Origin: Schistocephalus solidus
Taxonomy: Eukaryota; Platyhelminthes; Cestoda; Diphyllobothriidea; Diphyllobothriidae
Length of the DNA stretch: 64,000 bases
Assembly (NCBI GenBank): GCA_017591395.1
Contig: WEDG01002553.1
Span: 369,457-433,456, forward strand
Reading direction: 5' to 3'
The first letter of the stretch is position 1; every line of letters starts with the position of its first letter. A model generated the notes under the pieces. It saw only the letters and a list, made by a program, of their open reading frames with translations, was not told the origin of the DNA and did no database searches. Position numbers and translations under genes: made by a program. Positions 20,216-32,700 of this stretch are shown piece after piece.

Positions 20216-20564
20216 AGACTAGTTGGCGAGCATACGCGTGTTTTCGATAAATTCTCGTCGGGCCAGTACATTTATATGGGAAACGGAGTGCAAGCTAAGA
20301 CAAAAAATCAATAAGTTTAATCTCGTCATACCAGTGAGTCGTGTTAAAAGGGGGGAGGGGTGGCGATAAGAGGCAAATGGTTAAGCTGCAGTGAGGGTTT
20401 GGTGGGAGGGGGAGGGGAAGGGAAGAGGTGAACGGCCTGGACTGCATATGACGAGATTAAACTTATTGTTTTTTTGTCTTAGCTTGCACTCCGTTTCCCA
20501 TATAAATGTACTGGCCCGACGAGAATTTATCGAAAGCACGCGTTTGCTCGCCAACTAGTCTTTG
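20216..20564. repeat. Fold-back element, 115-bp arms
   Basis: Arms 20216-20330 and 20450-20564 are near-perfect reverse complements (a few mismatches), with a 119-bp purine-rich spacer. It begins 88 bp after the exon donor at 20129. No terminal coding capacity or clear target-site duplication was seen. Confidence 0.9.
20404..20422 (+). promoter_or_regulatory. Predicted G-quadruplex in fold-back loop
   Basis: Four G runs of 3, 5, 4 and 3 separated by 1, 1 and 2 bases, a very tight quadruplex pattern. A second G-rich patch (six and four G) lies at 20350-20360. Both are on the coding strand of the cadherin intron. Confidence 0.7.
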
Positions 20565-21839
20565 AAACATTTTTATTTGTTTAGAAACGAACAAATCGCT
20601 CAACCAATGGCCAACTTCAGAATCACCTCCAAAATATTGCTAAGATCTGCGGTGTAGTTCTGACAATTCAATCACAGTGAGCCAAAGGAACCTCGCGTCC
20701 CAGCTTAGCCAGCTTACTAGACCTGTGAACACTCAAGTTCATATACTGTACGGAAATAGGATCATTTGCGCAAAAATTTCAGTTAAAATATCGATCTGTC
20801 GCATAATATTTAGTTTTCTTCCATCCAGGTGAACTTAGATGGTGTCAATGGCAGGTACAGAGAGCATCCGGATCAGCTGAAAATTATAGACTCATTCGAA
20901 GTGGAAAAAGCCCAGAAAAAAGGAAGCATAGGTTAATGGTCAATCATAAAGAGTGCTGAAGCATTCAAAAAACATTTGATAGAAGGAAAATCACTATGAC
21001 CCCAAAGACTGTATTTGTAACAGATATCATTGGGAGTGGACCGCTTCGTGGATAGCTAGTACTCTATTATGTGTAATGATCGCTATTATGGAGGTGAGGA
21101 GCAGCCGAATGGCCGTAGTTTCATCAATAAAAATGAGCGCCTGGTGATTTCTTGCGAATTTCAATCGGACAGCCCTATTCCCCGTAACGTTCTCATTTCA
21201 GTAAATGTAATCTCCGTGCAGCTGGGGCTTCCAGTTTCTATATGGCTCGTCGCATGTGACAGCGATGAAGTTACATTACAAGTACTCGTTCAGTGTTTAT
21301 TTTATATCGGGTTCAATATTTTCCTTATTTGATAAACACTTCCCGACGATGTTGTTGAGCCTACTGTGTTCTTTCGTAGGTGTCGAAATTCACAATGCAA
21401 AGCCCTCATCACCGCCTCTTTGTCCACTTTTGACAGAATATCAGATAAAACTTTGAGGTTTTAAAAGATGATCAGTCATAAATGCGCAAGACTGGAAGAA
21501 AAGCGAACATATGTGGTAGAAAATGAGAACAGTGGTGTTGGTTACGTTAGTATTTAATCAAGGGGAGCAGTTGGACGAGCCCAAAGAGAAGGACATTTTG
21601 TAACATATATTTCGATGGAGGTACTAGTTCTCTAAGGACATCACCTTTAAAATGGTATTAATAGTATATGGTAGCGTCCAGTGGCGTGCCTTTCACGCTG
21701 ATTTGGAAAGTCATAGCTGCGGTGGTCCTACAACGATTCGAGCCGTTGTTCTTTCGATATCACAAACCGAAATTGTGGGCTGGATAGAGGGATGACACCT
21801 TCTTTGTCATCGAACGGGAACAAGTGCTGGGAGTAAAAT

Positions 21840-22540
21840 AATATGTCTTTGACACAATGCACGATGCAGGATGAAGAAAACGACTACTTAACCTCCCTCG
21901 ACATTGTCGCCCGCCAGGAAGAATTCGGTGCCATAAACTCTAAATTGCTCAGGAAAGCAACTAGTACGATGCAATTACTCAGCTTCAACAACAACCACCT
22001 GATCAGCCAGAGCACCTACGTGTCGAGACACATTGCAGTGAACTGTCAACCAAGGTTGCCGAACTACAATAACTTCGGTGGGTGCTTACGGCAACTTCGT
22101 CAGCCGCTGTCTGCCTAAACGCGACGAGAGGTAATGTTGAACAGGCCCTAAATTTTTGCGAGCCCTCGCGTACGTGAAGAACGTTTCGGCAGCCGTCAGC
22201 CGCCTCTTCACACCACTCAGAGTTGAAGTTGCACACCGACCGGAGGTAACCCCTCAGGCACCACGTCTTGAGGCCGATAGACCCACGGTCCCAGCAGGAA
22301 GCGTCTGGGGTCCTTTACCGGTTGCGGCTAACGCAATTACGTTTGAGAAACTGGGAAACTAATCCAAACGCGAATGGCTGAGGATGCAGCAGCAGGCAGA
22401 AGGAATGACGCTGACCCACAGATCGCGACTCATTTGACAGAATCCGTCCGCACTTTCAAGTGTGATGAGGCTAGAATTCTCGCAAAGGGTGACAACCGCG
22501 TCAGCCTCGAGCTACTTGAGTCATGGTTATCCAATCCGTC
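21840..22540 (+). pseudogene. PLE fossil in intron
   Basis: A heavily decayed C-terminal PLE segment of the PLE-B type. Recognisable pieces are an LDIVARQEEFGAINSKLLRKAT block (compare the DVLV-KAT block of PLE-B), SFNNNHLISQ in place of SNHPISHK, a KNVSAAVSRLFTPLRVEVAH block, and NYV-ETGK-like words near 22330-22355. There are multiple frameshifts and stops. Confidence 0.65.
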
Positions 22541-22819
22541 TTCAATTTAAAAAACGCGATGTTCTCCCACCTCCATATTCTTTGCTGCAATTTCGCCTGG
22601 AAGGGTGCGGGTGACCATTAGCAACCACGACAGCGAGTAGAGTGGACGAGAACTTGTCACTTCAATAATCGAAAAAGTTGAATAAATCATGGCCATTAGC
22701 CGTCTGAGTACGGATCGACAAGTAACGGTACAATGGACGACCCCCAGTGATGAACAGGAGAACTAATAATTATCGTAGGCATGTGGTAGCCTAGTCACTG
22801 CTCCCTATAACTTCTGTGT

Positions 22820-22960
22820 AACTTGCCCCTTTAGTACCATTTTATGAAACGGTATCCAATGATGGATTCGTGTGAGAATGCTTAACGTCAAACCAACAAA
22901 CTTTTTGTTCCAGTGATCGCATTTTCTTCGTCTGAACTGCTTTCTGGAACTCGCCTCTTC
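22820..22960 (+). repeat. PLE-tail-like repeat fragment
   Basis: Shares the words TTGTTCCAGTGATCGC and AACGTCA with 28650-28810 and 56700-56790, where they follow GAAACGTCAGGCGAAT-like sequence. Probably a terminal fragment of one PLE family with a decayed hammerhead. Confidence 0.4.
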
Positions 22961-23942
22961 AGTTCCATCGGCCAGACGGGCACCTTCAGTTTGACTATGG
23001 AGTTCAGTCGATGGCGTCCTTAAACGACCGCGTGGCAACCAGAAATCAATAATTAATGTGTCGGTGAAAGAAAAGAGGAAGATTAGAGCAATCAATTCTG
23101 ACTTATTCGCATACCGTCTGCAATTGACCTTATTGGTATAATAAGTTTTCAAGAGGCTCTTGTTATTGCGCAGTGTCATCTTCGCTATTTCTTCACGGTT
23201 TCTGTCCTTACTTGTCGTGCTCTGGAAGTAAAAAGGAAGACTTTATTAATTGATTATTAATTTATTAATTTGATAGGCTACAGGGTGTCATTTATAGAAG
23301 TATTTGGAAGAACTTTCGTAAAAGCGCCTTTTGGCTAACATTGCTTTACCATTTCATAAAGTGCTAGACCTCAAATGCCCCTGTTGGTCGGAGGGAAGCT
23401 GTCATTGTTTACAGTTAAAAGGGTCACAAAATGCTGTCTGCCTTTTTGACATCCAGCATTCGCTAGATACTGCGACATGGAGGACCTTTTCTTGTTTGGT
23501 CGTTTTTACCATTGATGCATGTTTAGTAAAAAAATTGACCGATTTGAAAATATTTCGATTCTGTAAAAATGGTTGTTAAATTTGCCTTAACGAGGCCAGT
23601 AAAAGGAAGCGTTGTGAAACCGTTTGCAAACAATTTTCAGGCTGGACTCTTCAGCGCATTATTTACTAGACGGACGTCACTGGGACCCCAACCACACAAG
23701 CGACTGCTATGTTTACAGACGGAGAATTCACAGATTCAAACAATGCGTTGTAGGCTGTGAATTACCAATAGTCCAACCTATTCGTACTTCATTTCAATGT
23801 GCTGTTTCACAGGAAGTAGTCAGCACACGTAAATTGTATACGTTCTTTTGAAAAGCTCCACCTCTGAGGTATATAATCATGCACATTTGGTTGGGCATGT
23901 GCTCCTCGATTGATTATTTACATTAACTAATCACACCCTGCG

Positions 23943-23944
<2 letters not shown>

Positions 23945-24031
<87 letters not shown>
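23945..24031 (+). repeat. (GA)n microsatellite
   Basis: An uninterrupted GA tract of about 87 bp. Confidence 0.97.
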
Positions 24032-24034
<3 letters not shown>

Positions 24035-24279
24035 TCAAGCTCCATACGGCGATCAGTCCCGTGATATACGCGTACATTCTCTAATTTGTTAGCCATCCAA
24101 AGGATAAATCCGGTCAGTTCGCTTCTGTTCGTGCTATTTCGAATGAAAGCACTGACCCTACAGTCCTCGATAGAGACATTACTATTCCCTCTAGCAGCAG
24201 TTGCAACCTGTAACAAAACGTGTATATCTGACTAGCTGACTTAAATAGTTCAGAGGAACAATTCGAAAGCTAACCCAAC

Positions 24280-24610
24280 AGGATGCTTCTCGCTGGTATA
24301 TATGCTGCGTTGGAATTGCTTATATGGCCCCCACGACAGGACATGGGAATAGGAAAGCCGGACCGCGTAAGATAGGTGACCTTGTGGGAAATTCAAGGAA
24401 GGGTGTATATACCAGCGTACTAAACGCACCATTAATCATAATCTAAACCTTAACCCTAGGCATTATAGTATCCTTAACCCTTATTCTAACCTTAATTTTA
24501 TTCGAATCCTGAGCTTAATTCGAACCCCAGTTTCCCTAGTATTTAGCGCAAAACCATCTGTATAACAGGAGGTTTCTTTTCTCCGTGTTCTGTGGAGCCA
24601 TTTAAGCAGT
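24280..24610. repeat. Fold-back element with telomere-like core, copy 1
   Basis: The core (24440-24530) is a string of degenerate CCTAACCCTTA-like words. The right flank has ATTTAGCGCAAAACCATCTG and the left flank carries inverted matches to the right end, including TTATATGGCC and CGCTGGTATATA/TATATACCAGCG arms. Confidence 0.55.
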
Positions 24611-26489
24611 CACTTCCGTGTGCTGGTGTCAACCAGTACAGCTAGAAAGTTCTTCAATTCGGACAGCAGTCAGCAGTCTTCACCCAGCCGGTATCCAAGT
24701 CCCCAACTGCTGAACTCCGAGTTCTCGTTCCACTCGCCACGTACAGGTTCAAAAAATGTACTCCAGTGTTGGGTTAGTCCAGGAATAAGACGGATAGTCT
24801 CATTAAGTTCTGTCTATAAGTCCCTATGTAGTGTTATATAAATGAAGGGATTTTATACCGAGAACACCGATGCACGCATAGTAACATTTTCTGATACGAA
24901 AATTTGTGCCATTAATTCGTAATTTTATCTCGTTATTTAAAAAATTAAGACAAAGTGGGTCAAGTCACTTGACAACTACGACATTGCACATAGGCTTTGG
25001 AATAATGTGGTATGCATATTTTGTGAACTTGGAGAGTTTACTAGAGTTTAAACCATCCCGTCACAGTTCCAGATGAAGGGCTAATATGCTGGATAAACGA
25101 TCTATCCCATGGTGCGGATCCAAAAGGAAGAGCGTGGTTCGATGATGAAAATAGGCTTAAGCACGCGCTGCACTGCGATCATTTGATGATCAAGGCATGC
25201 CAATAAATTAAGATACATGTGCAGACATGAGGCATAATGTTTCGAAAAATAATTCTTATTACCAAATAAATGTATGGATGGTTAAAGTTCGATGCGCAAA
25301 ATGGTTTAAGCATAATTATACATGAGTACCGGTACGAAATAAACCGTATATGGAAATTTTGAAGCCACTGAAATTACCCTTCTCGTTTACTAAATAAATA
25401 CAGAGTATTTGGGTTGTTTTAGACGGCCGGGGCAGCTTATAGGCATCGGTTTTAAGAACTTACAGCTGGGCTTAGCATTCACAGTTTTTTATTATGAAAA
25501 TTCCTTTTTAATGCACTATGAGTATACTTTAAAGCAGTTAAATCAGTATTATCTACTAGCTATTAAACTGTATCGAAATTAAGACCGTCATCCCATCATT
25601 TTTTTGCAGTGGCATTAAGATTCTGCTTTGAAAAGTTCGCGTATTGCTTTGAATGCTTTTAAATAAAAGGATTTAGGTGATTTTCTAGCAGTTAAATTGA
25701 ATCTACTGTTAATTGAATTCGCCCTTGCTGTACAGTTTAAGCATGATACTGCAGACGTCTCGTTACGGACTCTGAGCATGCCCAATGGCGCCAGTTTCTG
25801 TAGATCAGGGAATATAAACTTGCACATCCTATCCAATATAACATCAAAACTGATTAAAATGACTATATGTCGTCAAGTAATATGAGATTCCATACTTTTG
25901 ATTATCTTTATTCTTCATTACCTAGCCAGCCAGTTAGTGCTCTTCACCTTATATTATTAATCATCGTCTAAGACAGAAGCTTTCTGAATATGAAAATACG
26001 TGTGCGAAAGAATGAATTTTTCAACTCAAGTTTTGCCGAATGATAGACAAAAACATAATTTGGACAAAGTGTGGTTAGGCAATAGTAAATGCTCTTCCTA
26101 TGACTGCGTGGAACTGTTGGGATAGCCCTTGAGTCAACGGCCAAACAAAATTAAACAAAGTGAATACACGTTGAACTATGAGGTGACTTTCTCCTTGTGA
26201 CAAAAATATCTTTTTTTTGAAATCTAGTTGCGTTCCCGACCTTTTCACTTTTCGTAATAAATCTTAACACCCTTCTTAAAAGACAGTTCGGGGGTTATTT
26301 GTGTGACACAAAAACTAGTCTGAATGGTGTGCCTACTCAAATTAAAACTTCCTATCCCTTAATAATCCTGAATCTTTTAGCAGTTTGAATTCATTTTCTC
26401 TACGTGGTGTGTCTGTAAATTGGCGTCCTGCACATTTTTATGATACAACAGGCAAGACCTGCAATTGACACGACTTTGTAATGTTTTAG

Positions 26490-27248
26490 GTGATTCAAAC
26501 GGCCGTCCACTCATTCGTGTTGAGGCCCATGATCCAGACGCTGGACTAAATGGAGAGATACGCTATTCGATTGCATCTGGAAATGTGGATGACATTTTCT
26601 ACTTGGATGCCTCCAGTGGTTCACTTTTCTTGAAGTCACCGAATCTACTAAGGAGACCCTCCCTGCCTATGAAGTCATCAGTCCTCAACATGGAACCCGA
26701 ATTCAGTTACCTCCTGCGCTTGGAGGCCTGTGATATGGGCACGCCCAAACGTTGTGCCACTCCAGCTTGGCTGCGCATGGTGATGGATTACCCATCCCCA
26801 GCTATGGGTGGCCTGGGTTTCCCGAAGGTTTGGTCAGACTCACAGGACTCCAGTCAGCACTACACACACTCAGGCTCACACCCGTATATCGATGCTAATA
26901 TGCAGCCTTTATCAGGCGGAGACCGTTCAAATTATCCCAGTAGAACAGCCGGACAGTGGCCACCCTACATGGAGCGCTGGGGACAGTTACGTTCTCCTGT
27001 GAAGCAGAATGAATATGTGAAAGACTGGCGACTGCACAACAGAGGCCTGTCAAATGGAAAGGTTGGGGATTTTCTTATGGATGAAAGGCACTACGACTCC
27101 AGACGGAGTGTGGTTAGTGCCAGTGAGGCTGTAATCATCTGCTTGGCCGTGATCTTTGCAGTGCTGTTGTGTGCAGCGCTTGCTTTGGTATATCTGGTCA
27201 AGCGCAGATCAATCTACTTTTCGGTTACAGGCCGTCAGAAAAACAAAA
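26490..27248 (+). CDS. Protocadherin-like receptor, last EC repeat and membrane helix
   Basis: Acceptor TTTTAG|GT, phase 1 entry completing Gly from the preceding exon. It encodes the final EC repeat (LIRVEAHDPDAGLNGEIRYS, then YLDASSGSLFL and YLLRLEACDMG), a juxtamembrane linker of about 110 residues rich in Ser, His, Pro and Tyr without a cadherin motif, then a single membrane helix of about 23 residues (27129-27200, VIICLAVIFAVLLCAALALV) followed by the stop-transfer KRRS. It ends at A|GTTAGT (donor 27249), phase 1. If the intron is retained, translation ends at TAG 27251-27253 after QKNKS, giving a membrane form with almost no cytoplasmic tail. Confidence 0.93.
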
Positions 27249-28649
27249 GTTAGTGTGCTTATTTTCTGGGTTAACTAGAACGTTAAGTGCCTTTCACTCA
27301 GTTATTTACCATATTTAGTGCGAAAAATTATGTACCATACTGTTTGTTTATGAAACCAGACAAAAAAAGAGGTCATCGGCTGCGCTTACGCAATCGGTTT
27401 AATCTAATCGCTGAAATTTAACATCATTTTCTGCCTAAATGTTCAAAATGATTTTCGAAAGCAACGTTAACTTCGGGTCAAATGTAGTTGCTTCAATAGC
27501 AGAGGAAGAGTATATTCCGAACCGTTGAGAAATTTTACTCCAGAAACAGGTAAGCAGCTAGTTTCTGCTGAATACCGAAACCTTAGCCGTGAAGTGAATG
27601 GTAGTGATAGCGTGCCAGAAATTAGGAAACCCATGAGAACTTCAATGGGCACTTTGCTCCAGCCTGTGACCCTTTAAATAGACGTTTTGAATTACGTTTG
27701 AAGCAAAATTAACGATTCAACATATAACTGCTTGATGTATTCCAAAGGAATGATCAAGCTAAAATATGTTGATCAATTTATAGACAAGAATGCCATTATA
27801 ACTAACAAATTTGTACTTAAATAGAACGTTGTAGATCAGATGCAATAGCAGTTGGCAAACAATGCTTCCTTTTTGTAACTAACACTAGTCCCAAGTATCT
27901 TACATATTTGCTTGACACTTATTGCATGAGCGGTAATTTTCGAACCCTCCACTTTTCCTAAATGGTTGTAGAGAAGTATAATCACTGACCTCCTAAAAAC
28001 ACTCACGTTTAAATTACACTTTTGCTTCCGTGGACCTAAAGTTGCACTGAAGAATGGCTTGATTTTAGTTTAAAGGCGGTTACGCCACTTCAAGTAAATG
28101 ACGCTAGAAAATTGAAGCACATTAAATTGCTCGCGCTGGTTTCGAATGATGCATGAATTGCAGGTAACTAAAAATAGGCATAAATCAGCCGGCAGTGTTT
28201 AATGCACTGGAGTAGACGTTCAGAGATTTAAAAAGATCATTGAACAACGTGCACGAAAAAACCGAACACGATAGTAGCGACTTTTTGTTCCGCAGCAATT
28301 CACATCTACAACTAGTCAGAATCCAGCAACCGGAGTTTTGATGGGAACCGCTAACCAGCCTCCTCAGAAATTGCCTCCTTGGCTGTGTGAAGCAGAGCGC
28401 TGTTTAAGCAAAAAATGGGTGAACAGATCAGTTCGGTTATGACGTCAACTGATAATGCAAGTTGGAACGTCATTCCCGGTAATTCGAGTATCACCAGTAT
28501 TCCCCTTCATTTTGACTGAGGATTCCCTTTAATACCACCTTCCTCAACTCGCAGCTTTTAACCAAAACATCAAATTAAAAACCCCTCAGGCACGAGATTA
28601 CCTGCTTTTTGGATATTATTTAGTTTCGGTAAGTCAATGTCCTGGTGGG

Positions 28650-28810
28650 TACTCCTATATGCAGATAGAACCGGCACTTCAGGTTAGCGGTCAGCCGAAC
28701 ACGACTGATAATGTTTAGTTTCTGATGCCCTCTCTGAGCTGGAAGTAGAAGCGTCAGGCGAATAAATTTCTTGTCCCAGCGATCGCGTCTACTGCTTCTC
28801 AATATTTGCT
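28650..28810 (+). repeat. PLE-tail-like repeat fragment
   Basis: Contains CTGATGC...GAAGCGTCAGGCGAATAA, a decayed version of CTGATGA...GAAACGTCAGG, then TTGTCCCAGCGATCGCGTC, shared with 22820-22960 and 56700-56790. Confidence 0.45.
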
Positions 28811-28844
28811 AAATAAGACATTTTAATTGAAAATCCTTCCTCCC

Positions 28845-29045
28845 TCCAGTAGTACAGCCGTGCGCTGGGCGCTAAATTCCAAGAAGGTCACCTTTCCTCG
28901 TTTTCTAAGCTTGACGCTAGTGGCAACCCTTACATTTACGCTAATCCGGACTTAAGCCTAGCCACAACCCTAACCTTATCCATAACCCTCATCTGTCTAG
29001 AATTCAGCTCAAGGCCGCCTGCATAATGGTGCTCCGATTGCCCTG
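28845..29045. repeat. Fold-back element with telomere-like core, copy 2
   Basis: The left end GCTAAATTCCAAGAAGGT and the right end AATTCAGCTCAAGGCCGCC are diverged inverted repeats. Between them are CCTAGCC, AACCCTAACC and ATAACCCTCA words. Confidence 0.55.
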
Positions 29046-29696
29046 TGTTACCGTTTGTTATCCCTCATAGTTCCATCCGTTTCCCTTGGGCTGCTTGATA
29101 GATGTGGGTTGCCTTTGAAACAGTGTACGCATTCCCCTGGAAAATGTTCTATTTCACGCTGGAATCCTTGTTGTCGGTTACGTCAACACAAGCAACCTGC
29201 AACAGAAGTCCGTAGTCATGGCGACAAGCAGAAAGTTGTAGATAGGCAGCCGGATCCATAAAACCTTGGTGATTTGTTGTGTTTATCCGTGAAGTTCAAG
29301 TAACTAACCATGGGCTAACTACCAACCACAATGAGAAAGCACGATGAAAGTGAATTGGTTAAATATGTCATCAAAATGAGATTTCTGCATGTCGATTTAT
29401 TGACATGAATCTCATTTAATTTATATTTCATCCCGGAACCCTTTCGGTATAGAACAGTAATACGTACAAGCAAAGCTAAAGTGCACTTCCTAATGTACGT
29501 GTTCTAAACCAGAATTCATCCAATATAAGGCCTTCCAGCCTCAGAGCATCTTCTCAGCTTCCTTTGAACGCACCAGGGAATCTAGCATAAGAATGCATTT
29601 TAACTAACTTTAAGTTGCCCTTTTCACTATGCATGTGTATCGTGAATTCAATTTGTGTAACAGCCAATTTAAAGCATACATATATTTGGCTTTCAG

Positions 29697-29725
29697 ACAC
29701 AGAAGCGGCGCCTTCGCCCGAAGAT
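29697..29725 (+). CDS. Protocadherin-like receptor, 29-nt microexon
   Basis: Flanked by TTTCAG and GTAAGC. It enters in phase 1 (joins the A left by 27248 to give Asn) and leaves in phase 0, adding Asn-Thr-Glu-Ala-Ala-Pro-Ser-Pro-Glu-Asp to the cytoplasmic juxtamembrane region. Its length (3n+2) is exactly what is needed to join the phase-1 exon before it to the phase-0 exon at 33725; skipping it would shift the frame. No cDNA supports it, so it is inferred from phase and splice sites. Confidence 0.62.
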
Positions 29726-32700
29726 GTAAGCAGCAATTTTAAAAACGAAGCATCAACCACATGTGAGGTGAGTGTTGTGAAATCTATTGTGCATATGTTT
29801 GTGGCATATACCTCGTAGTGAATCTGTAGCAAACGAGAAGGACGCTATCACCGATCCTAGACCGCTGATATCAGGAAACGACCGGATTTATCCAATCAAT
29901 AATAATTGAATTCAAACAGCCTGCGCACCCACTACGCGTTACACGCGATAGCTACAGCAGAGAAGTTCACTTTCAGATAACAAGAACTATAGTTAACGAA
30001 GGGTGAACAGTTAGCGAAAGGTAATAATGTCTGGCAGCTCAGCACAAATCCCCGTTTAATTTTCCGGATTTACCTTTGAGAAAGAAACCGGTATTGAAAA
30101 CGGTTAGAGTCGTTGGCAGAACTCTAGCGAAAACACAATAAAATAATGAAGTTACCTGCGCAATACCACATTCGCGTCCGTCTGTGTACATGAAAATATG
30201 GAAATTTAAAGGTTTCTGGTGTACACACAACACAAGCACAGTGACTGATACTTCTTATATTGAGTCCTTCTTAACAAAACGGACAAGCATCCCGATCCAT
30301 ATCTGCAGGCCGGTGTAGGAAAGTAATTGATTTTGAGGATAAAACGCCAAAATGTCTTATTCATTCGTTTATCGATAACCACTTATTCCAATGCTGAGTA
30401 CTTGCGTTTGCGGCCATCTATAGAAATGAAAAAGCACATAGTCTCAATTTAGAATTTTAATTATTGGTATGGCTTATTACTCCTTAGCCCACTAAGTAGT
30501 ACCTTTCTCGCGTAGCTTGTCCTCCAGCCGGAGTGTCGTATGAAAATCGTTTTTCATGGTAGATATCTAAGTTAATATCAGAAATTTTATTTATCTTGAG
30601 TTTACATGTCACCGAGAACATCCGTTTGGTTAAAATTGACAGAATCATACACTTCATAAGTAACCAAGTCATGACACCTGTGAGGACAGCCATAACCCAA
30701 AGCAATTTGAACACTTAAGAAAAGCATCAGTATATAAGGTTTAGAAGCTACATACCTCAGCCAGTGTGAAACCCGACGAAAAACTCTTGACGCATATCAA
30801 CACCTTCTGAAGACGTTTGTACGTAGATGCCATGTCAAGCAAAAGAGATATAAGCTATAAATGTACTAATAGGTTTTTAAACACATTTCTATAGTTACTT
30901 TGACCGAATCGTGAAAACTCGTGGATTGGGTGAGATCCGGATCCACGACGGTAAGGTTCAGACGTTGTGCATGGTCAACGCTCTAACCACCTGAGCTAAG
31001 AGGCGTCAGGAGGCCCAGGGAACACCATCTCACAGAGAACAACGAGAGTTTTAAAAATGAATTATTAATTCAACTTTTATTATTCACATGCTTTATATCG
31101 ATGGCCGAGAGTACAAAATATGGGCTAGATATGCATGTGGAAATGCTAGCCAATAATAATCATATGAAGGAAAGCATTCCAAGTCAATAGGCAGTACAAA
31201 CTGATGATAAGTTTGAGCTATAATGGTGGTCATCTCGTTCAGTGACGTAGCAGTAGGCCTGTGTCAATCATCTGACTCGACGTTATCTAAACTTCAATCA
31301 GTCGTCCTTAGCATCCCTATTTGCCTTTAATTGTTCTTAGTTTGCAACATATTTTTATTTTTACGACCTACTTGAATAATTAAGATATAAAACCCGTCAA
31401 ATTTTGAAAGGTGCAGAGAAAAATCTTTCAAAAATAGTGTTTGATGTCGCTCACTCAGTTTGAAAATCAGCTGTTTAACTTTATTCATCAGTAATACATT
31501 ACGCATATCCATACTTTTCAGTATATTGCTTGGTCCTCTGATTTTCTGTCTCATGAGTGCGTACCTACACAGCAGAAAATCATCCTTAGGTAGTCTTTTA
31601 GCCTATTTAGCATTTGAGAAGTTCTAAATCGAAATCTCAATCTCGGCGTGGAAGCTTATTGACAGGCTGATTTCGCCCAAGGGCATGGGTAAGTAGCAAT
31701 AAGGATTAGAAATCTCCCCCTATATTTAGTTGCTTCCCAAGTTTCTACCTGATTCGCAGGAACGCTAATGGACCTAACCGGCGTGTACTTTCCCATCGCT
31801 CCTAGTACGAGTTGTAGTTTTTTCTTTCGCAACATCACAAAGAAAGACATAATTTCGGTTTACAGACATCGATTTACCACAACAACTCTCGGATATCTAG
31901 AATAAGATAATAGCAAAAACAACAGCAGCAACAGAGTGCTAGCTTTCAAACCCCTTTTGACCATCCTTTCACCTCCTCGCTTCGGCACACCTTACCAGAC
32001 ACCAGAGATGAATGTCCACATTTTGGTACCTTCACATTCGTCCACGCATTTGCGGATATTCACCGGCAGCCATTTTCAGTCTATGCAAACACCAAACACA
32101 TATACAAGTTCATATATCTAGCGAATTCACAAAATCCGTCACCCATTTTCTGACGTAATTTTCTGAATCGAAGATCTCACGTAGGATAAAATAAGAGAGA
32201 AGGGAGGAAATGTCAAATTTTTGTTTGAATTTTCTCGCGTGGGCCACGCAGATGACTATGATTACTAAATGGGATAGATCACAGTGTGAGGTGTCGATTG
32301 GCGTAAATGTCTCTTTTAAAAAGATAACGCATTATTTCCGTCTGCGCACTTGTTAGATCGGCTGCGTTAGGAAATATCCGTAGCGATTGGAGCGGTTCTC
32401 GGTGAGAAATTTTACTTTTTCTCTTCTGTCGGAAAAATTGCTTTTTTTTAATTTTGGGGATAACTTGTGAGCAATTTTAACTGTCAGTTATTAAAATCGA
32501 AGTATATATGGTAAAAGAAAATCTGAAAGGATAATGTATGACTGCACGGAATAAATAAGATGCAGGCTTTGCATCTATGCTAAATCGCGAGTAAGTTGAA
32601 TTGTTCACTTAGGTTACAGAATGAGATATCAAACTCAAACAGTAGTGGGCTTATATTAAAAAAATTGTGCTTGCCTTTTTATTAGTTATGAATACCTGTT

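Larger units (their letters stand above)
20129..26489 (+). other. Intron, 6.4 kb
   Basis: Donor GTAAGC, acceptor GTTTTAG. It contains a 115-bp-arm fold-back with G-rich loop (20216-20564), a PLE fossil (21840-22540), a PLE tail fragment (22820-22960), a (GA)n tract and one telomere-core fold-back element (24280-24610). 24620-26460 shows nothing recognisable. Confidence 0.75.
27249..29696 (+). other. Intron, 2.4 kb
   Basis: Holds a PLE-tail-like fragment (28650-28810) and a telomere-core element (28845-29045). The remainder is AT-rich with nothing recognised. Acceptor TTTCAG at 29691-29696. Confidence 0.65.

Noticed and set aside
23945..24031. A (GA)n tract as a CRISPR or minisatellite array
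   Set aside because: Simple dinucleotide repeat with no spacers; no CRISPR-like structure exists in the window.
31202..31230. CTGATGA at 31202, and similar at 44750 and 56271
   Set aside because: No GAAA or stem II follows at a usable distance; these are chance matches.
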